Below, in pieces: positions 10,654 through 25,600 of a stretch of DNA of 64,000 nt. Position numbers and translations under genes: made by a program. The notes beneath the pieces were generated by a model. That model had not been told where the DNA came from, ran no database searches, and was given only the letters and a program-made list of their open reading frames with translations. Source of the DNA: Hofstenia miamia (Eukaryota > Xenacoelomorpha > Acoela); contig SCFE01000105.1 in NCBI GenBank assembly GCA_004352715.1, forward strand, positions 1,252,129-1,316,128. Direction: 5' to 3'. How positions within the stretch are numbered: position 1 is the first letter of the stretch; every line of letters starts with the position of its first letter.

Positions 10654-13600
10654 CTAATTTTTTTGTAGTTTATGAACAAAAATTATATATAATCCATAAA
10701 AAATTAAATTATTTCAATATATATCTTATACACTTTAATTCAAAAAATATTTATAAAAGATTTTGATGCAACCTCAAGTTCTACAAGCAAAATGTTAACT
10801 TCTTACCGACGAAAACAAACACATGCGATTCGAGAACATGGCATCACCAATAGTGACAACAAAACTATTTTTGAATTACACAAACATTCTTCGGGTAAAG
10901 AATGCAAACAATTAACATCGATAAATGCTTAATTCAAGTGTTTTGTCTAACGACTATGATCAAAATCGTATGGAGTTAATAGTCTACACAAAAGAAGTTA
11001 ATACACTAACAAGAAGCTATACATGTATATATGACAATAAACACTAAAATTTAAAGGCATGTACAGGTACTCAAGGCAAATTTATGTAGCAATGTTGAAT
11101 TTCCACGACTCTATGCGGATATCCTATGTTCACCATAAACGCAAATCCATAGCTAGAAATGGTTTCTTGTGGAATCTGCATCTATGGCAAATATTCTTTT
11201 TTCTGAAAGGTTTAAGATCAACTAAGAAGTGTATTCTTAAAAATGTCAAATTTCGTGGAGTAAACAAAACTTCGGAAATATGGATGGGAAAGCTCAATTT
11301 CAAGACTTTATTTCATTTGAAGAATGAGCAAGTTACTAGACAGATCTCAATGGAATGAGCAACAGATGGTAGATATTGGGGGCAGGACCTGCGCTAAGCC
11401 ACAAAATTACTGAAATGTTGCTGGGATACAGAGTAAGATCGAATGTAGCCAGAAGGATTGCAGCCAAACTCTAAAAATTTCACATCGAGTTGGAACGCTG
11501 CATTGTAAATATGCGAGACCAATTCGAATGGGCTGAATGAATCTCTTCATTAAAGTTCCAAACTTTTTTATAAATTTTTTAAGTTCTTAACAAAACTTAG
11601 CACGGGCTATGTAATGACTGCACCTTAGGCAACAATGTTCTAACATCATACAATAAACTACCTGTTGTTCAATGAAATACATGTCTGCCTTCTGCCTTTC
11701 GTCATCAGTTACTGGGATGCAGTCGATTATTTGAAGATTGGGTTGTCTATAAACTAACAAGGGTCTATGCAACAGGCGCCGACTAACCTAAAAATGTTAT
11801 CTTAAGGCTTCTGTCAACTTAAAGCATTTCAATATCATGTAGGTTTACTTATTTTAACAGCTTATAGACGATGCCAAAAATAGGTCATAATACAAATTAA
11901 TTTTCTAAATGGAGCTGTAATTCCCTTACAGAGAAACATTCTTAGATTTTTATATTCCAAAAATGCGTTGGTTTCCGAAAGAAATCATTTACTTAATGTA
12001 CTTCTTCTTACTTACTGCATTATTGATGACGGATATCTCTAACAGGTTCTTTAACGGCTCCAATTTATCGAATTCACTTATATCCTAAAGACTAGCATTT
12101 ATCAAACATATTCATCGAATTACAAATACCTGTATTCGATTTTGGCCCAAATATAAACGCTGCAAACTCTCAAGTTGACACAAGTTGGATAATTCCCTCA
12201 AACGGTTTTCTTCGACATGTAATTCAACGAGTTGGGATTGGGACACGAAGCTCATCTCTCCAATGACTTTAATTTTATTACGGTCTAGTACAAGTTCACG
12301 AAGCTTAGAGAGAGCTTCCAATCCATCTACCTCGACAATATCGTTACCTAATAAAGAACTTCACTTCAATATGTTTGCATATGAATAGACAAAACTTAAT
12401 AAAATCTTGATCTCACATTGATATTAAGTACTCACTGACGAATTCAAAAAAAAATAATAAAAATCTTCATAAGTAAACCAATTTTTCAAAGAGCTAGACT
12501 TAGAAGTCAAAGATAAAATTTAAGTACTAGAAATGGATTTTAGTTATCTAAAACATATTTGCTTAAAAATTTTAATTATGAAATCTTTACAATTTTTTAC
12601 CATGAAAAAGATCGTTAGCAAAATGATAACACGAAAAATTTAATCTTAATTGAATTCCAACTACATTTTTTAGAAACATCATTTTCAATATTTCAACATT
12701 AATGTGAATAATCTGATCATCTCTATTTTAAATAACAAACCACATCCATTCTGAAATAAACTTGAATTGGTTCTTGTCATGGCAATGCATCAGGCTTATT
12801 CCTGGGGCAATATTCTACTCCCACAACCCACCCCGCACCGCAAATAAAATATATGGATCCGCCCCGCAAGAACAAAATTAATAAAATTAAAAAATTTAAT
12901 AGTATAAGAAAAAATAATAACAATCAAAATAATGTTAATAATGATATGTATATAACAATAAGCAATATTTCTTAATCAGAATCAGCTTCCCAAAAATACT
13001 TTTCTAAATGTACAACTGGGTTACATGAAATAATTGGCAGTTTTTTCATTAAATTTCGCATATTATTCAATTTTTTATATGAACCATGGATTGGAAGACA
13101 TTGGGCTTTATCTTGAGGCGATTTTTGATAAAATCACCCCATTGTTTCTTTCAACACACGCAGATGAAATTGAGACCGACTAGATCCTTTTTGCTGCCTT
13201 TTGCAAAGGCGAAACCGCAATGACGTTTACCAACACTTCAAAATGTGTATCTTGAAAATTAAACTGACATATATGGTGATATTTACGAACTACAATACAA
13301 TAATGAATTTATTTTTCTTACTGAATTACAACACTAAATTTCACAAATCAAAAAATATTCACAGTAGTATGTAAAAACCAATACAATACAATGCAAAAAG
13401 ACTTTATTGCTTATTAGGCAAAGAGATTACATTATTTAACAAATTAAAAACAAAACAAACTCAATATTTCATATAAAGCAAATTCTTAGAATTGCAAATA
13501 GTACAATTACACAATAAAAAATGAGTACAAAAATGATTAGATGCATACAAATCAATAAATTTTTGTTTAAATAAATCATTAATTGTCTTTTAACTTTTGA

Positions 13601-16600
13601 AGATGTATCAGAAAGATCAATATTCCTATTTAAATGGATGTAGTTTGCTAATTTAATAATACGGCTAAAGAAGAAATTGTCTGTTTTACTCTTCTTGTTA
13701 ATTTTGCACTTGAATTTCAATACACAATTTTAATACATGAACAAAATAATCAATGGATGTAAATATATTGTTTATCTGATGATAACTGACAAGTGTTAGG
13801 CTGACAAAGCTTGAAAATGAAAAGTTTTAAGAAAAGTGTACCAACCTTATTTTCTTCGGTGTTTCTTAGTCTATTAACATACCTTGTAGAAACAGTGATT
13901 TTAATGAAGGAATGCGACCAAGTTGCAGATTTTTAATATCAACAATGCTGTTGTATCTAAAATTATTACCATAAATCCAAAATCATATTATAAAATAATA
14001 CCCAAGGTGCAACACCTCCAGATTGGGAAGTACCACGCAGAATGGCTCTTCAACACCTTTTTTCTTATATCTCTCAACTACGCATTCAAATCTGTTGTGA
14101 TTAAGACAAAGAACTTGTAAGGAAGTGATATGCACCAATCCACTTAAAGAAGTCATTGAATTTCTTTCAAGATTCACACTAAATTCCATTTGTTGATATT
14201 GTCAATACATTTTTTTGTGTACACAACAGAGATTGAAAAGGTTTAAAATTAAACGATACAACGCAAGCTATCCAGGATTCTAAGGATTGGCCCAAGTGCC
14301 ACCTATGAATATGGTGGAGGCATCGCTTTGACTGCGATGTTGTTCTGACATGAATTCAGAGATGTTGCGATTGTAGACAAATTTTTAGAATGCACGAGCT
14401 TAGATCTCATGACAGTGAGAAGATACACTATGCACGCCCTCATCAATACCACAATATCTTTACAAACACCGCCCCACAATTATAATACAACTATACATTT
14501 AAGCAGCAATTATGCAACGTCAATAGTTTTTCAGGAAATATGAGTATAGAAATTAAATAATTGGGGTTCAAACAGCACTGATTTGCTATTACTTTATATA
14601 TAATCAAAAAATGTATTTATGGTATTTACCTCCTTAGACATTGAAATAAATGGCCTTGGCCCAAGTCAACATGTCGAATTGATGACCCGGGAAAATCTAG
14701 CTCCTGTACCTCTGCAAATCGAGAATGCTGTAAGCGCTCGGCTACAAAATCAACTGTTAGTTTACCACCAAACGTTTCTTTAGCTTGTGAAGTTTCAGTA
14801 GTGCAAACAGCGATGCCATCTAGCGCTTTTAGAGCGCGCAAATGATAAATAACAAACAGACGATAATGGCCAGAAGTACAGACGGGATTTCCTGCCAAAT
14901 CAACAATTACTAATTGGGCAAGATGCTAAATACAAATCTGAAAATAAAGTTTAATTAAAACGTGTGGTTTATTCACATTGATTGTGTAATTCTCAAACAT
15001 AATCTGAAATAATAAGATGGAGGTTGACGAAATTCGGAAATGTTTAAATTCTTTCAGCAGAAATATATCAGTCATATGAAAATATAGAAGTGGCAAGGTT
15101 TTGACATCCCAAACACGTAGAGTAGACTATAATANNNNNNNNNNNNNNNNNNNNNGGCCAGAAGTACAGACGGGATTTCCTGCCAAATCAACAATTACTA
15201 ATTGGGCAAGATGCTAAATACAAATCTGAAAATAAAGTTTAATTAAAACGTGTGGTTTATTCACATTGATTGTGTAATTCTCAAACATAATCTGAAATAA
15301 TAAGATGGAGGTTGACGAAATTCGGAAATGTTTAAATTCTTTCAGCAGAAATATATCAGTCATATGAAAATATAGAAGTGGCAAGGTTTTGACATCCCAA
15401 ACACGTAGAGTAGACTATAATACAATGTGATTTCAAACAAAAATGTCAATTTTGTTTGCCTAAATCAATATATCTCAAATTTTGCAAGATTTACAAATTA
15501 TTTCAAGAAATGTTGATATTTTGAAATAGAATAATCAATATTTTATACTTTTCTCCTATAATCTGTTTACCTAGTATTTATAATTACATTAAATTAACAA
15601 AAAAGTGTATAAGTACCATATCAACACATTTGGTAAAAAGCAACACTATATTCCTCAACACTATATTTTAATAAAATCACACGTTTTACTCAGCAGATTA
15701 TAACCATTTAGGCAAATCTATGGTCTACATTGTAAAAGTTACGAATTTCAAGGGTCATTTTAACAAAAGTATAACCTAAGCCTTCTTTAGTAAATAAATT
15801 TACCAAGTGTAAAAAATTACATCAGCACTTAAGGAAATTAAGGAAAAGAAAGCATCAAGCAAGATTTTTGCTCCTAGTCGAAAAACTTCCAATCATGATC
15901 TCTTACAGACTACACATCCTCATCTAGTTGAAGAAGTAATAAGCACAGAACTTGAAATTCGTTCATATCATATGGGTCTAATCCGTAGTCCAAAAATACG
16001 GCTACCTGCTTAACTAGGTAATGACACTTTCGGGACTTCAGCATAAAACATATCACATAGTCGTCACTGAAAAAATGCACAATCAATAGTAACTTTGATG
16101 AAAATATTATCAACTTTGTAAAAAGTCTACCGCAAATATTTTAAGATTCATTTCCTAAAAAATCATTGCGGATGGGTGACAGAGATCATAAATGGATTAC
16201 ACAAAAGATTAAGCATTCTATACTTCAAAAACAAAGAGCTAAATACAAACAATGATGTTCAAAAGTATTAACGATAGCAGAAAAAATTAAGAAATTAAAG
16301 ACAATCAATATAGAAAAATTAGGTTCTAAAAACTGGTGGCGAAACATTGACACAACGTCCAACAGAAACTATTCATGAAGGAAAAATGTTATGGATAGAT
16401 TTGAGTGTGATGACTTACATAAAACTCTTGCTGCAAAATCACAACGACAATCTGACTATAATAATAAATTAGCACTGTCTTTTGGCCTAAGTCACCCTGC
16501 GCCAATTATGCCTCTAAATGTGATATCCCATCATTTACGGCAATGTAAGCAATCTGCAAATTGTCCCAACGGCATCCCGTATTCGATTAATAGAATGAGT

Positions 16601-19600
16601 CTCTTAGACCCGGTGTTTTTTTTATGTTACAAACTAGTAAACATACAACCAATTTCTTAAGTTAAAATTGCCAAGAAACCTAACGAAATTCGTGGTATTA
16701 GCATTACCTCACTGTCAGCTAGAATTTTTTAAAAATAATACACAAATACTTTATTTCCCCAGAAATTATTCGAACAAGTGATATAAATCAATTTGCACAC
16801 AAAAAGGTGTTTCAACAAATGATTGTCTTGTAACATTTCAACATCATAAGTATGCATTTGACACTTTTGATCATATATGCTCCTGGTTGTATTCCTTCAT
16901 AAAAGATCTATCACAACAGTTAACTTTTAAGAAAATAACATTGCAAACCGAGTAAGATTACAGGAGGATCCTCCCAAGTAGCAGTTGGGGGTCCAAATTT
17001 GTACTCAATGTCAAGTGGCTCGCTAAGATCATCATAATCTAACTGCCTTCTGATGAAATATTCTGACGATTCAAATGCTAGTATACCTTGCTATAAACAT
17101 CCAGATTTACATCAAATATTGGTACTTAGAATACAGAATCCTCAATAAATTGGTGGGCAGAAAAATTTAATTTAAGTATCAAAGATAAGAAAACCAAGAT
17201 CATACATACATTTCTAGTTAATGAAATTAAGTAAACGAAAATGTCAACAAAAGAAAACTCGTTATTCATCATGTAAACGTGCAGTTATTCTTTGAGTTAC
17301 TTTTCAAGAAAACTTGAAATTCAACAAACATGGAAAACATCTGTTAGCAAGTCTAAATGCTGATATATATATATATATATATACTAAGAAATCTGAAATC
17401 AAATAATTACACAATGAAAGAAATAAATAAAGCTTTTGAGTCACTAATTTTAAACAAAATAAGGTATGGCATATCATTGTATGGATCAGACTTTCTAGTT
17501 CTTACAAACATCAATAGGTTTTTATTACAATGCTTTAAGGCTGGTCTTTGTGAAAAGGCATATGATACATTGAAGATGAGAGATGCTTAATTATTTCATG
17601 ATAAACAATAATAAATAAGAGCGGTCAACAAGATTAAATCAAATTTCTTAATCACCTTTGGTGCAAAAATATTTTTGTGCATCGGGAGAAGCAAACAATG
17701 ACTTTTACTTAATTTATTACGTATTTTTATCTCCTCATGTAGTCTTTAATCTTCAGTCTGCATTTGACTTGAAATAATTATGGTGTTCTAGTTTCCTTTT
17801 AAAATGTACATTATAGAAATCCCTAAAAGGATTCCAATGCTGGAATATTGATAATTGTATTGATAGAACACCACAATTGACAAATGTAGATGTCATTTTC
17901 TGTCAACATAAAATTTAATTATACATATTTAGAAGAAAATGAAATATTGATTCTACATAATAGGGAATTCTTTGTTTTAGGCATTCTTTCATCAACATCA
18001 CAAGACAATTGTCAAAACAACATCTTAATTGATTGTCTAATGTTTATATTCAACCAAAGATTTATCGAAATTGCAGATGTAGACTTGTCAACGAGAAGCG
18101 CTCGTAACGCGCCGAATCGAATCGAGTTGGAGCAATGCATAGGATATACAAAGAGTCCAAAGCGAACCCATTTTAAACACAACTAATTTGTAGTTATGCT
18201 TTTTTATATAAAATTACAACATTTCAGCGCACTAATTTGAACGCTGTTAATCTGATCCTGCAGACTTTTGTTATTGAATGAAAATTCAATATACATTTCT
18301 TATAGACTCATTTTTAAAAATTTATTTAATGGCAAAAGACCTCAAAATTTGTATAGAACTTATCCATCTAAGACAAGCTTCATTTAGGATCTATCTTCCG
18401 AGCAGAGTCGAAAATAATAAAAGAAAACGAGGTGAGCAGAACTTTAAAGTTTCGGCTCGTTAATAAGTCTGTGCAGAAGAGAACTACCATGCTTCCCAAA
18501 ATTTTAGAATAAAATCGTTATACATTTGCTAACTCCTAGTTTTTTTATAATGTACAATCAAATATATCAGGTATATTTTAATAAAAAGTAAAAATGGTAA
18601 GGGTAATATTGTTAATATATCAGTATTTATTTGAACCACTTTTGCCTTTACTACTGCCTCCGGTGTCATATTGTTCAGCCAAACCTGTTTGATTTTCTCT
18701 ATTAGATCTTTTCTCTGATGAAGGATGTAGATCTGCAATTTTTTCTTCAACAGTGCACAACAATTCCCTATCCGATTGAGGTCCAAAAAGCTCCCAGGCC
18801 ATTGTGATAGAATATTAATTTCGTTTTGTTCAAGTCAGATCTTGACCAATCTAGCAGCATGACAAGGAAAACACTACATTTTTCGAATTATGTTTTTTCT
18901 TAAATAATAGAATCTATAGGACTTAATGCTAAATAACAGCCATTATTCTAAACTTTTGCCCAGCATGGTAGATCAAGACGATGAAGCCAGTTTCATACAA
19001 CTATCTGTATTTGCAATTATCTTAATGTAAAAGAACATAGATTCATAAGGCAATTCTGCAAAATTATATTTTAAACATGTGCTATTTACAAGCAAATTCA
19101 TTTTTGATCAAAAAAAGATACTTATCCAAACAATTTTTGAAAATATGTGATGATGCTAAAACTTGATAGAAATATTCATAAGATTATCATATAATTGATA
19201 ATTGCAAAAAATTATTTAGTGGATACAGACCTTGAGGTGAAATATTTCTCGAAGATTTGAGATCTTGTTATTGCCAACATAGAGCTGGATAATGTTCTCA
19301 GTATTAACAAAACTTCCAATTTGAGTTAATTGATTATTATCGGCTGCGAGATAATTCAGCAAGCGCAGCTCATTTATTGCATCAAGGTTTTGAATGAGAT
19401 TATGAGAAACACTGAGATGATTTATCTTCTTCAATGATGATAGCCCTATTGCAGATAATTAAAAACACGAAATATATGAAAAATCGAACAACAAAGATTT
19501 GCCAAAACAAAATGAAATTATGAATTTAAACGAAGATAATGTTTCATCGGTAAGCATGCACTTAAGAAGTTTAAGCGATTCCAACAATCACCTCGCTTTA

Positions 19601-22600
19601 AGAAAATATGCAAATAATTACCATCCAACGAAGAGAGAAGATTATAATCTAGACATAATTCCTCAAGATTGACACACTTTTCCAACCCTTCCACTCTTGT
19701 GAGGTCATTGTTTCTGAATGAGGCAAAGCGGAGATTTTCAAGACGGTCGAGATTGGAAAGTTTACTCAAATGCTGACTGTCAAAGCATACTGATGTGATC
19801 TAAATATATATCATTCTTAATCTTCGATCCCAACATTTTTAAGTTGTCGCATATTTGTTCTTCTTTTAAAACTTCAGCACTTAACAATTTTAAGTAAACA
19901 ACGAATTAATAAAATATTCCCTCTTTAAATGTCATGTTTTCCCTTGGTAGTTTCAAAATTCGATAAATGAATGAAGGGAAAGTTTGCTAGTATTCCAGTC
20001 ACTAAATTATTACGTTCTTCTATAATGCATTCTACAAGAAAAAACTTAATTTAGAGGTAAACACCTTTTCCTCAAACAAAGCAGAGAACTAAATAACTGC
20101 CAAAATTTACGTTAATAAACCTCTACTTTGACAGCTATTCGATTGAGTAAATTTCGTGAATTATTCCTAAAAATTATGATAATTACTCAGTTTTTTCCTC
20201 ATTAATTTCGACTGCAAATTACTAAAGAGTAACTGCAAGAATTGAAACTGGCTACAACTAGCTGGAGTTCTGTAAAATGCTAATATGATTAAAACACACA
20301 GATGTAACTGTTCATAAATTAAGAGAAAGTGTGACACATTGGATTTGCGAAAATATGGCTTCCACATTTTATGCTATTGGAGTGTGTTACGGCTTTGCTA
20401 TGCAGACATATTATTGGAGTGTGTTACGGCTTTGCTATGCAGACATATTTCAAAAATAACCTATCTATCTGGACTAATTATTGAGGATTCTGTCTCTCAA
20501 GCAAATACAAGTTGAGTACTTTTGATTTCTTTCTATGGAGTTGCTTGAAAAAGAAGAAAAAAGTAAATGCCATATCTTGGAATACGTGTGAACGCAGTGC
20601 TTAATCAAGGATATTATATTCAAACTTAATAATTATAAATAACATGCAATTTTAATTTTTTTCCATTATACTGTATTTTTTCTTCAAAAAATGCACAGTT
20701 TGACCACACCCTGTATTATACAACAGGGAAAATAAATATTCAAAATGCCAACTATGTGGGACGGCGAATGGAAAATGTGCCAACATCATCAGAGCGAGAA
20801 TTAGAGAACCCAATGAAATCAAAAGGATCAAGGTCCAATTTGCGAGTGAGCAAGTGATTGAACAGGAGGAGATCACAGACATGGAAGTAGAGTGACAACG
20901 GGAGAGTGGAGAATTTGAGAAGAGCATCTTTGTATCGGAAGGGAAAGATCCATTTGAAGACACGCTTCTGGAAACGTTCCATAGAGTCGATCAAGGAACG
21001 AGAAAGCCAATAACAGGGAGAAACGTAGAGAAGAATGCGCGAGGAATGGACTTGAACAAAGAGAGTTTCACAGCAGCCGTGGAATTAAAGGGAACATTGT
21101 GGAAGTGGGCGAAGGGTTATGAATTAGCATTGCGGAGGCGTAAGGACACATGATCAGACTAATTTAAGTTAGGAGCAAGTTGAACTCCAAGATAAGTATG
21201 ATGCGGAGAAAAGTTCACAGGAAGAGGAAGATCAGAAGGGGGAAATATTTATATATATATATATATATATATATANNNNNNNNNNNNNNNNNNNNNNNNN
21301 NNNNNNNNNNNNNNNNNNNNNNNNNNNNNNNNNNNNNNNATATATATATATATATACAGAATAGAATTTTATTTTGTCAAATGACCATACAAGTTTTTGC
21401 AATATTTTCGAATAGATTCTATTAGTCTTTCTTTATTTAAAATTGTATCAAATCATTGTTTACTAATAAAAACATCCAGAAGAATGCAGAAAGTAAATAT
21501 TTTCAACAAATGATTGTCATAAAAAAGTAGCATTTTTAATTGGATTGCACATAAAAGACGAAAAGCCCAAACAAAATCACTTCATTCGTGATAATCAATC
21601 ATGAAGATTATCATTAGTCTCATCTCACTCATTGTCGTGGCAAGTAAGTAACTTTATTTTTGTTAATGGATTCATGTGTGAAACTCTATTTTCTATTCAA
21701 ATTGCAAATTACTATCATACTTAAAATTTAAAATATTATTAGTGCAACAGTAAAAATGAAATGTATCAGTCATTGTAACGAAAACGTTTAAAGTTAATCA
21801 AGCAAATAAGGGAAAATTGAAAATTTTCTATTGGTAAGTTCTAAGGAACAACATTTGTTTGAAAGAAGCGCATGCGTCGTAATGGCAAAACTTTTCAAAA
21901 AAAGAATGCAACTTGCAATAACTATTGTTTACCCTTGTGTAATAATGAAATGAAGCCCTTCTATATTTCATTAAAAAGCAATGAATTTTAGTGAATTGAA
22001 TTAGATTAAACTCGGCTAAATTCGACATTATAAATAATTCGTATACATGTAGATGCTTTTAATATTATCGACAGTGTGCAGTTGGACTTTGCAAATTTCT
22101 TATTATTTATAGACATCCTAATAATAGCTTAGCTACAATTATTTTGGATCTGCAGGGTTGTGACATATGCCTCTTCTACAAGAAGTTTGTGTCTTTAGAT
22201 ACTCAAACATATATAGGCAGCTACCAGTCTGTGAGTTCTGATATGAATACTCATTTGTTTTCAGCATTCTGTAGAGCTGCCTCAGATTTTTCTTACATAA
22301 TCAAAAATATATTATAATTACTATACACTTCTGATAACTAAAAACGTTTTGTTAGCTACAACTTTGATTACTTCAATTGACACATTACTCAACCCTACTC
22401 GAGACCTATTGCTATATGAGTTTTCGTGCTATCGACGCAGTTTGTATGTCAACTTGTAAGCGCTGAATAGCTGTATGATAATCATAATTTTTGTTCTTAT
22501 GGAATTTGGTAGCAATTTAAACCTCAATAATCCAATGATATATACAGACTGTCGGAATTTGGGAGCAATTTTCCGTATTTAGACGACTAACATATGAACA

Positions 22601-25600
22601 CGAAGGATTTTTAAATGTGACAAAAATTACTAGTCTTTCAGTTAAGATCATACATTTAGGTATACTGAAGATAAAATTTAATTAAGGTAATAGTAGAAAA
22701 TATATTTACTCCGATCCAGTGAAGAAAAAGCATTTTTAAATGTAACAAAAATTACTAGTCTTTCAAGATCATACATTTAGGTATACTGAAGATAAAATTT
22801 AATTAAGGTAATAGTAGAAAATATATTTACTCCGTTCCAGTGAAGCAAAAGCATTATCTGTAAGATTTACCCGATTTTACTCTAACACTAAGTTTATAGA
22901 AAGTAGAAATTATTTATTCAATATAATGTTTATAACTGAAAAAATACATAAAAAATTGAAAATACATTTTAACATATACGCAATAAATATTAGTGCAGAC
23001 GTTAGATGTGTGTCTTTAGTTGCAAATGATTGTCCACGACCACTCTATCCGCAAGAGAAGGTCTTAGAATATAAATATCATGGGATCGCTATGATGTCCA
23101 TTCCAGGACTCTCTGAAGATGAAAGCTCCCTAATCATTGAATCAGACGTTTTACTTCAACAAGAAAAACACAATGTGTTTATACTTAAGGTAAACAAAAT
23201 GTTCAAAATTATTAAAAATTAGCGTCATTTTTAAGCCTATGATTTTCAATTTCAGTCTACAAAATTGTACAATGATTGCAAAACTCACACAGATACGTAG
23301 TGCAATAAAATCTCCTTCAAATATTAGTCTGAATCATATTATATTTAGTTGAGAAATCCAGAAATTTTGCATTCATTCAATGACTTTACACAAAGAGAAA
23401 AAATGAATGATGAAGTTTTTGCTAAAGTTGAACCACATTTACTTAAACCAATGCGCTTCTTGATGACACCAAATGAAATAAGAGATATTGAAGCTTTACC
23501 AACAGATAGAAGTTGGTCTGTAAAAATAAAGTATGCCATTATTCGTCTTTTCGAAACAACATGTCATAAGCGATTGGAGGTAACAAATGAATTAGCTTTA
23601 TGATCAGTTCATTTTTTATCTACAACTAATATTTTATTAGGTAAACGCAATAAAGGAGTCACCATTAGGAAGAAATCGAATTGAAGGGGTTTTCAATAAC
23701 AACATCCTCACACGATCAATATCAATGGTTGATGAAAGGCTTTCAAGAATCGAACAAACTGCTGACATCTTCACAGAATTTCAAATCATCGATCAAAAAT
23801 TCTACATTGTCAAAAAAGCTGACCTTTACGGAAACATTGATTGGCATCCTTCCAAATTGCATTCAGACACCAAGGCCACCACAGCGTTAATGTAATATAC
23901 ATCCCTAATTAAATTTTTAAATCATGTCTTTAGACAATCACTAATGTTCCAAAAGCTTGGTGGCGCTATTCCAATTTTGAATACGGAACACATGATGCCA
24001 ATTGAAGATCTCTTGGAAAGGGATAATGAAGTTCATGAAATTTCACAAGAATCAAGAAAACAACGTGTAGTTAAATTGATTGAGTCCATCGAAGAGCAAA
24101 GAAGCATGACACTTTCATATGCTATTAATGAAGACATGTCAGAACTTCAAAGAGAATTTAGAAAACTAACTTCTGAATCTATGCTTGAACTATTGCAAAG
24201 TCTTAAGGACGAGCAACTGTAAACTTTTACTATTCTTAAAGGTTCTAACCATAGATTTAGACGAATATTTTCAGCGCAGCTTCCATTTCAAATTGAAAAA
24301 GTTATTAGTATTCTTTCAGAAATAATAAGTCAAGATCTTCTTCCTCAAAAGAATATCGAACAATTTCTAAGAAGAGCGTCATGGAGTGTAAAAGAAGGAA
24401 ATTATGCAATTGAAAAATTGATGGTAAGTATGAATGAGAAAATGTAGATTCATCATATCAATTAGGAAGCCGCAAAGCTTGAAATGAGCGAAGGAATGAA
24501 AGAACAAATACAGTTAACAATTGGAGCATTGCTAAGTGATGTATGTCAAGTTAAAGAATATGAAAAATGCCCAAAAACAAAAGTTTTGAAGGTGCATATT
24601 TCCCATTTATGAAATGTAAAAGTCTATATGGAACTACATAAAGCAATTGCTGCATCAAGTCAAAAACGCTGATTTGAATAATATTATAGAAAGAATATTA
24701 GCAATAACAGAAAAAGAATCTAGTTTATCGCTATTTTAAGCTTTAATTACTCTAAGTATTTTAGTACTTCGAGGACGAAATTGAGAAACTAAAGCCTGAA
24801 ACACGCGGTTTTCAAACCATTCTGAGATCAATTGGAAATGGTGGACTAAGTAACGAATACTTCCGAGCAAAATGTAAAGACGTTGCACTAAATCTCGACA
24901 GCAAACACCAAAGACTTGATCGCATCGAAGGCATTCGAGCAATGCGCAAATGGAAGGCAGACGAAGACTTTGTTGAAGATGTCTTAGAACTAATATTCTG
25001 GTAATTTTTATAAATTTTAATAATTTTAAGGAACTTTAGGACTTTAGGGATCGCAGCGAAGATACCGAGCTTCGCATCGAATCATTCAATGTTTTAATGG
25101 AATTGACCAAAAAAACAAAAATAATAGAAAAACTTGCAATGAATCTTGAAGGAGAAAATAATATGCAAGTTGGAAATTACATGTACAGTTACATAAAGAG
25201 AATAGCAGAAGTGAAAGGACCAATGTTGTCTAATGAATTTTTTCAACAGAAACTAGCAAGGACACTTTTGACAAAGCTTCGAAGATTTGAAGACGGGCTT
25301 TATTATTCGAAAAATAGAGAAATAAAAATGCGAAGTCGTAAGTGAAATCCCTATATAATTAGATTGCTATGACAAGTTTTTATATTTAAAATTATTTCAA
25401 TTGCATGAATACATTTAATCAAGTTTTGATCCATACTAAAATATAAAACATGGTAGTAAAAATATTGCAAAATAATGAAGACATTTGTTCATCAGATGAA
25501 TTCGAAAAACACATATGATTTGCAAAACCCAGCTGGTAAAAGCTTTAATGAACTTTACCTGTTTGTATGATTGGAGTTATATTTTAGCTTCATTCAAAAG

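Noticed and set aside
11059-11358. 99-codon plus-strand ORF as a gene
   Set aside because: No recognisable motif, lies in an LRRC9 intron, and the flanks show no promoter, splice or polyadenylation evidence.
18620-18802. 60-codon minus-strand ORF starting MAWELFGPQ as an LRRC9 exon or small gene
   Set aside because: Its end and the overlapping frame match a Tc1 transposase tail; it has no LRR pattern and breaks LRRC9 phase.
23256-23304. Small extra exon of the lipid transfer protein gene after an AG at 23,255
   Set aside because: Joining 23189 directly to 23349 gives VFILKLRNPEI, the conserved strand of the domain; the extra exon would insert unrelated residues and needs a poor acceptor afterwards.
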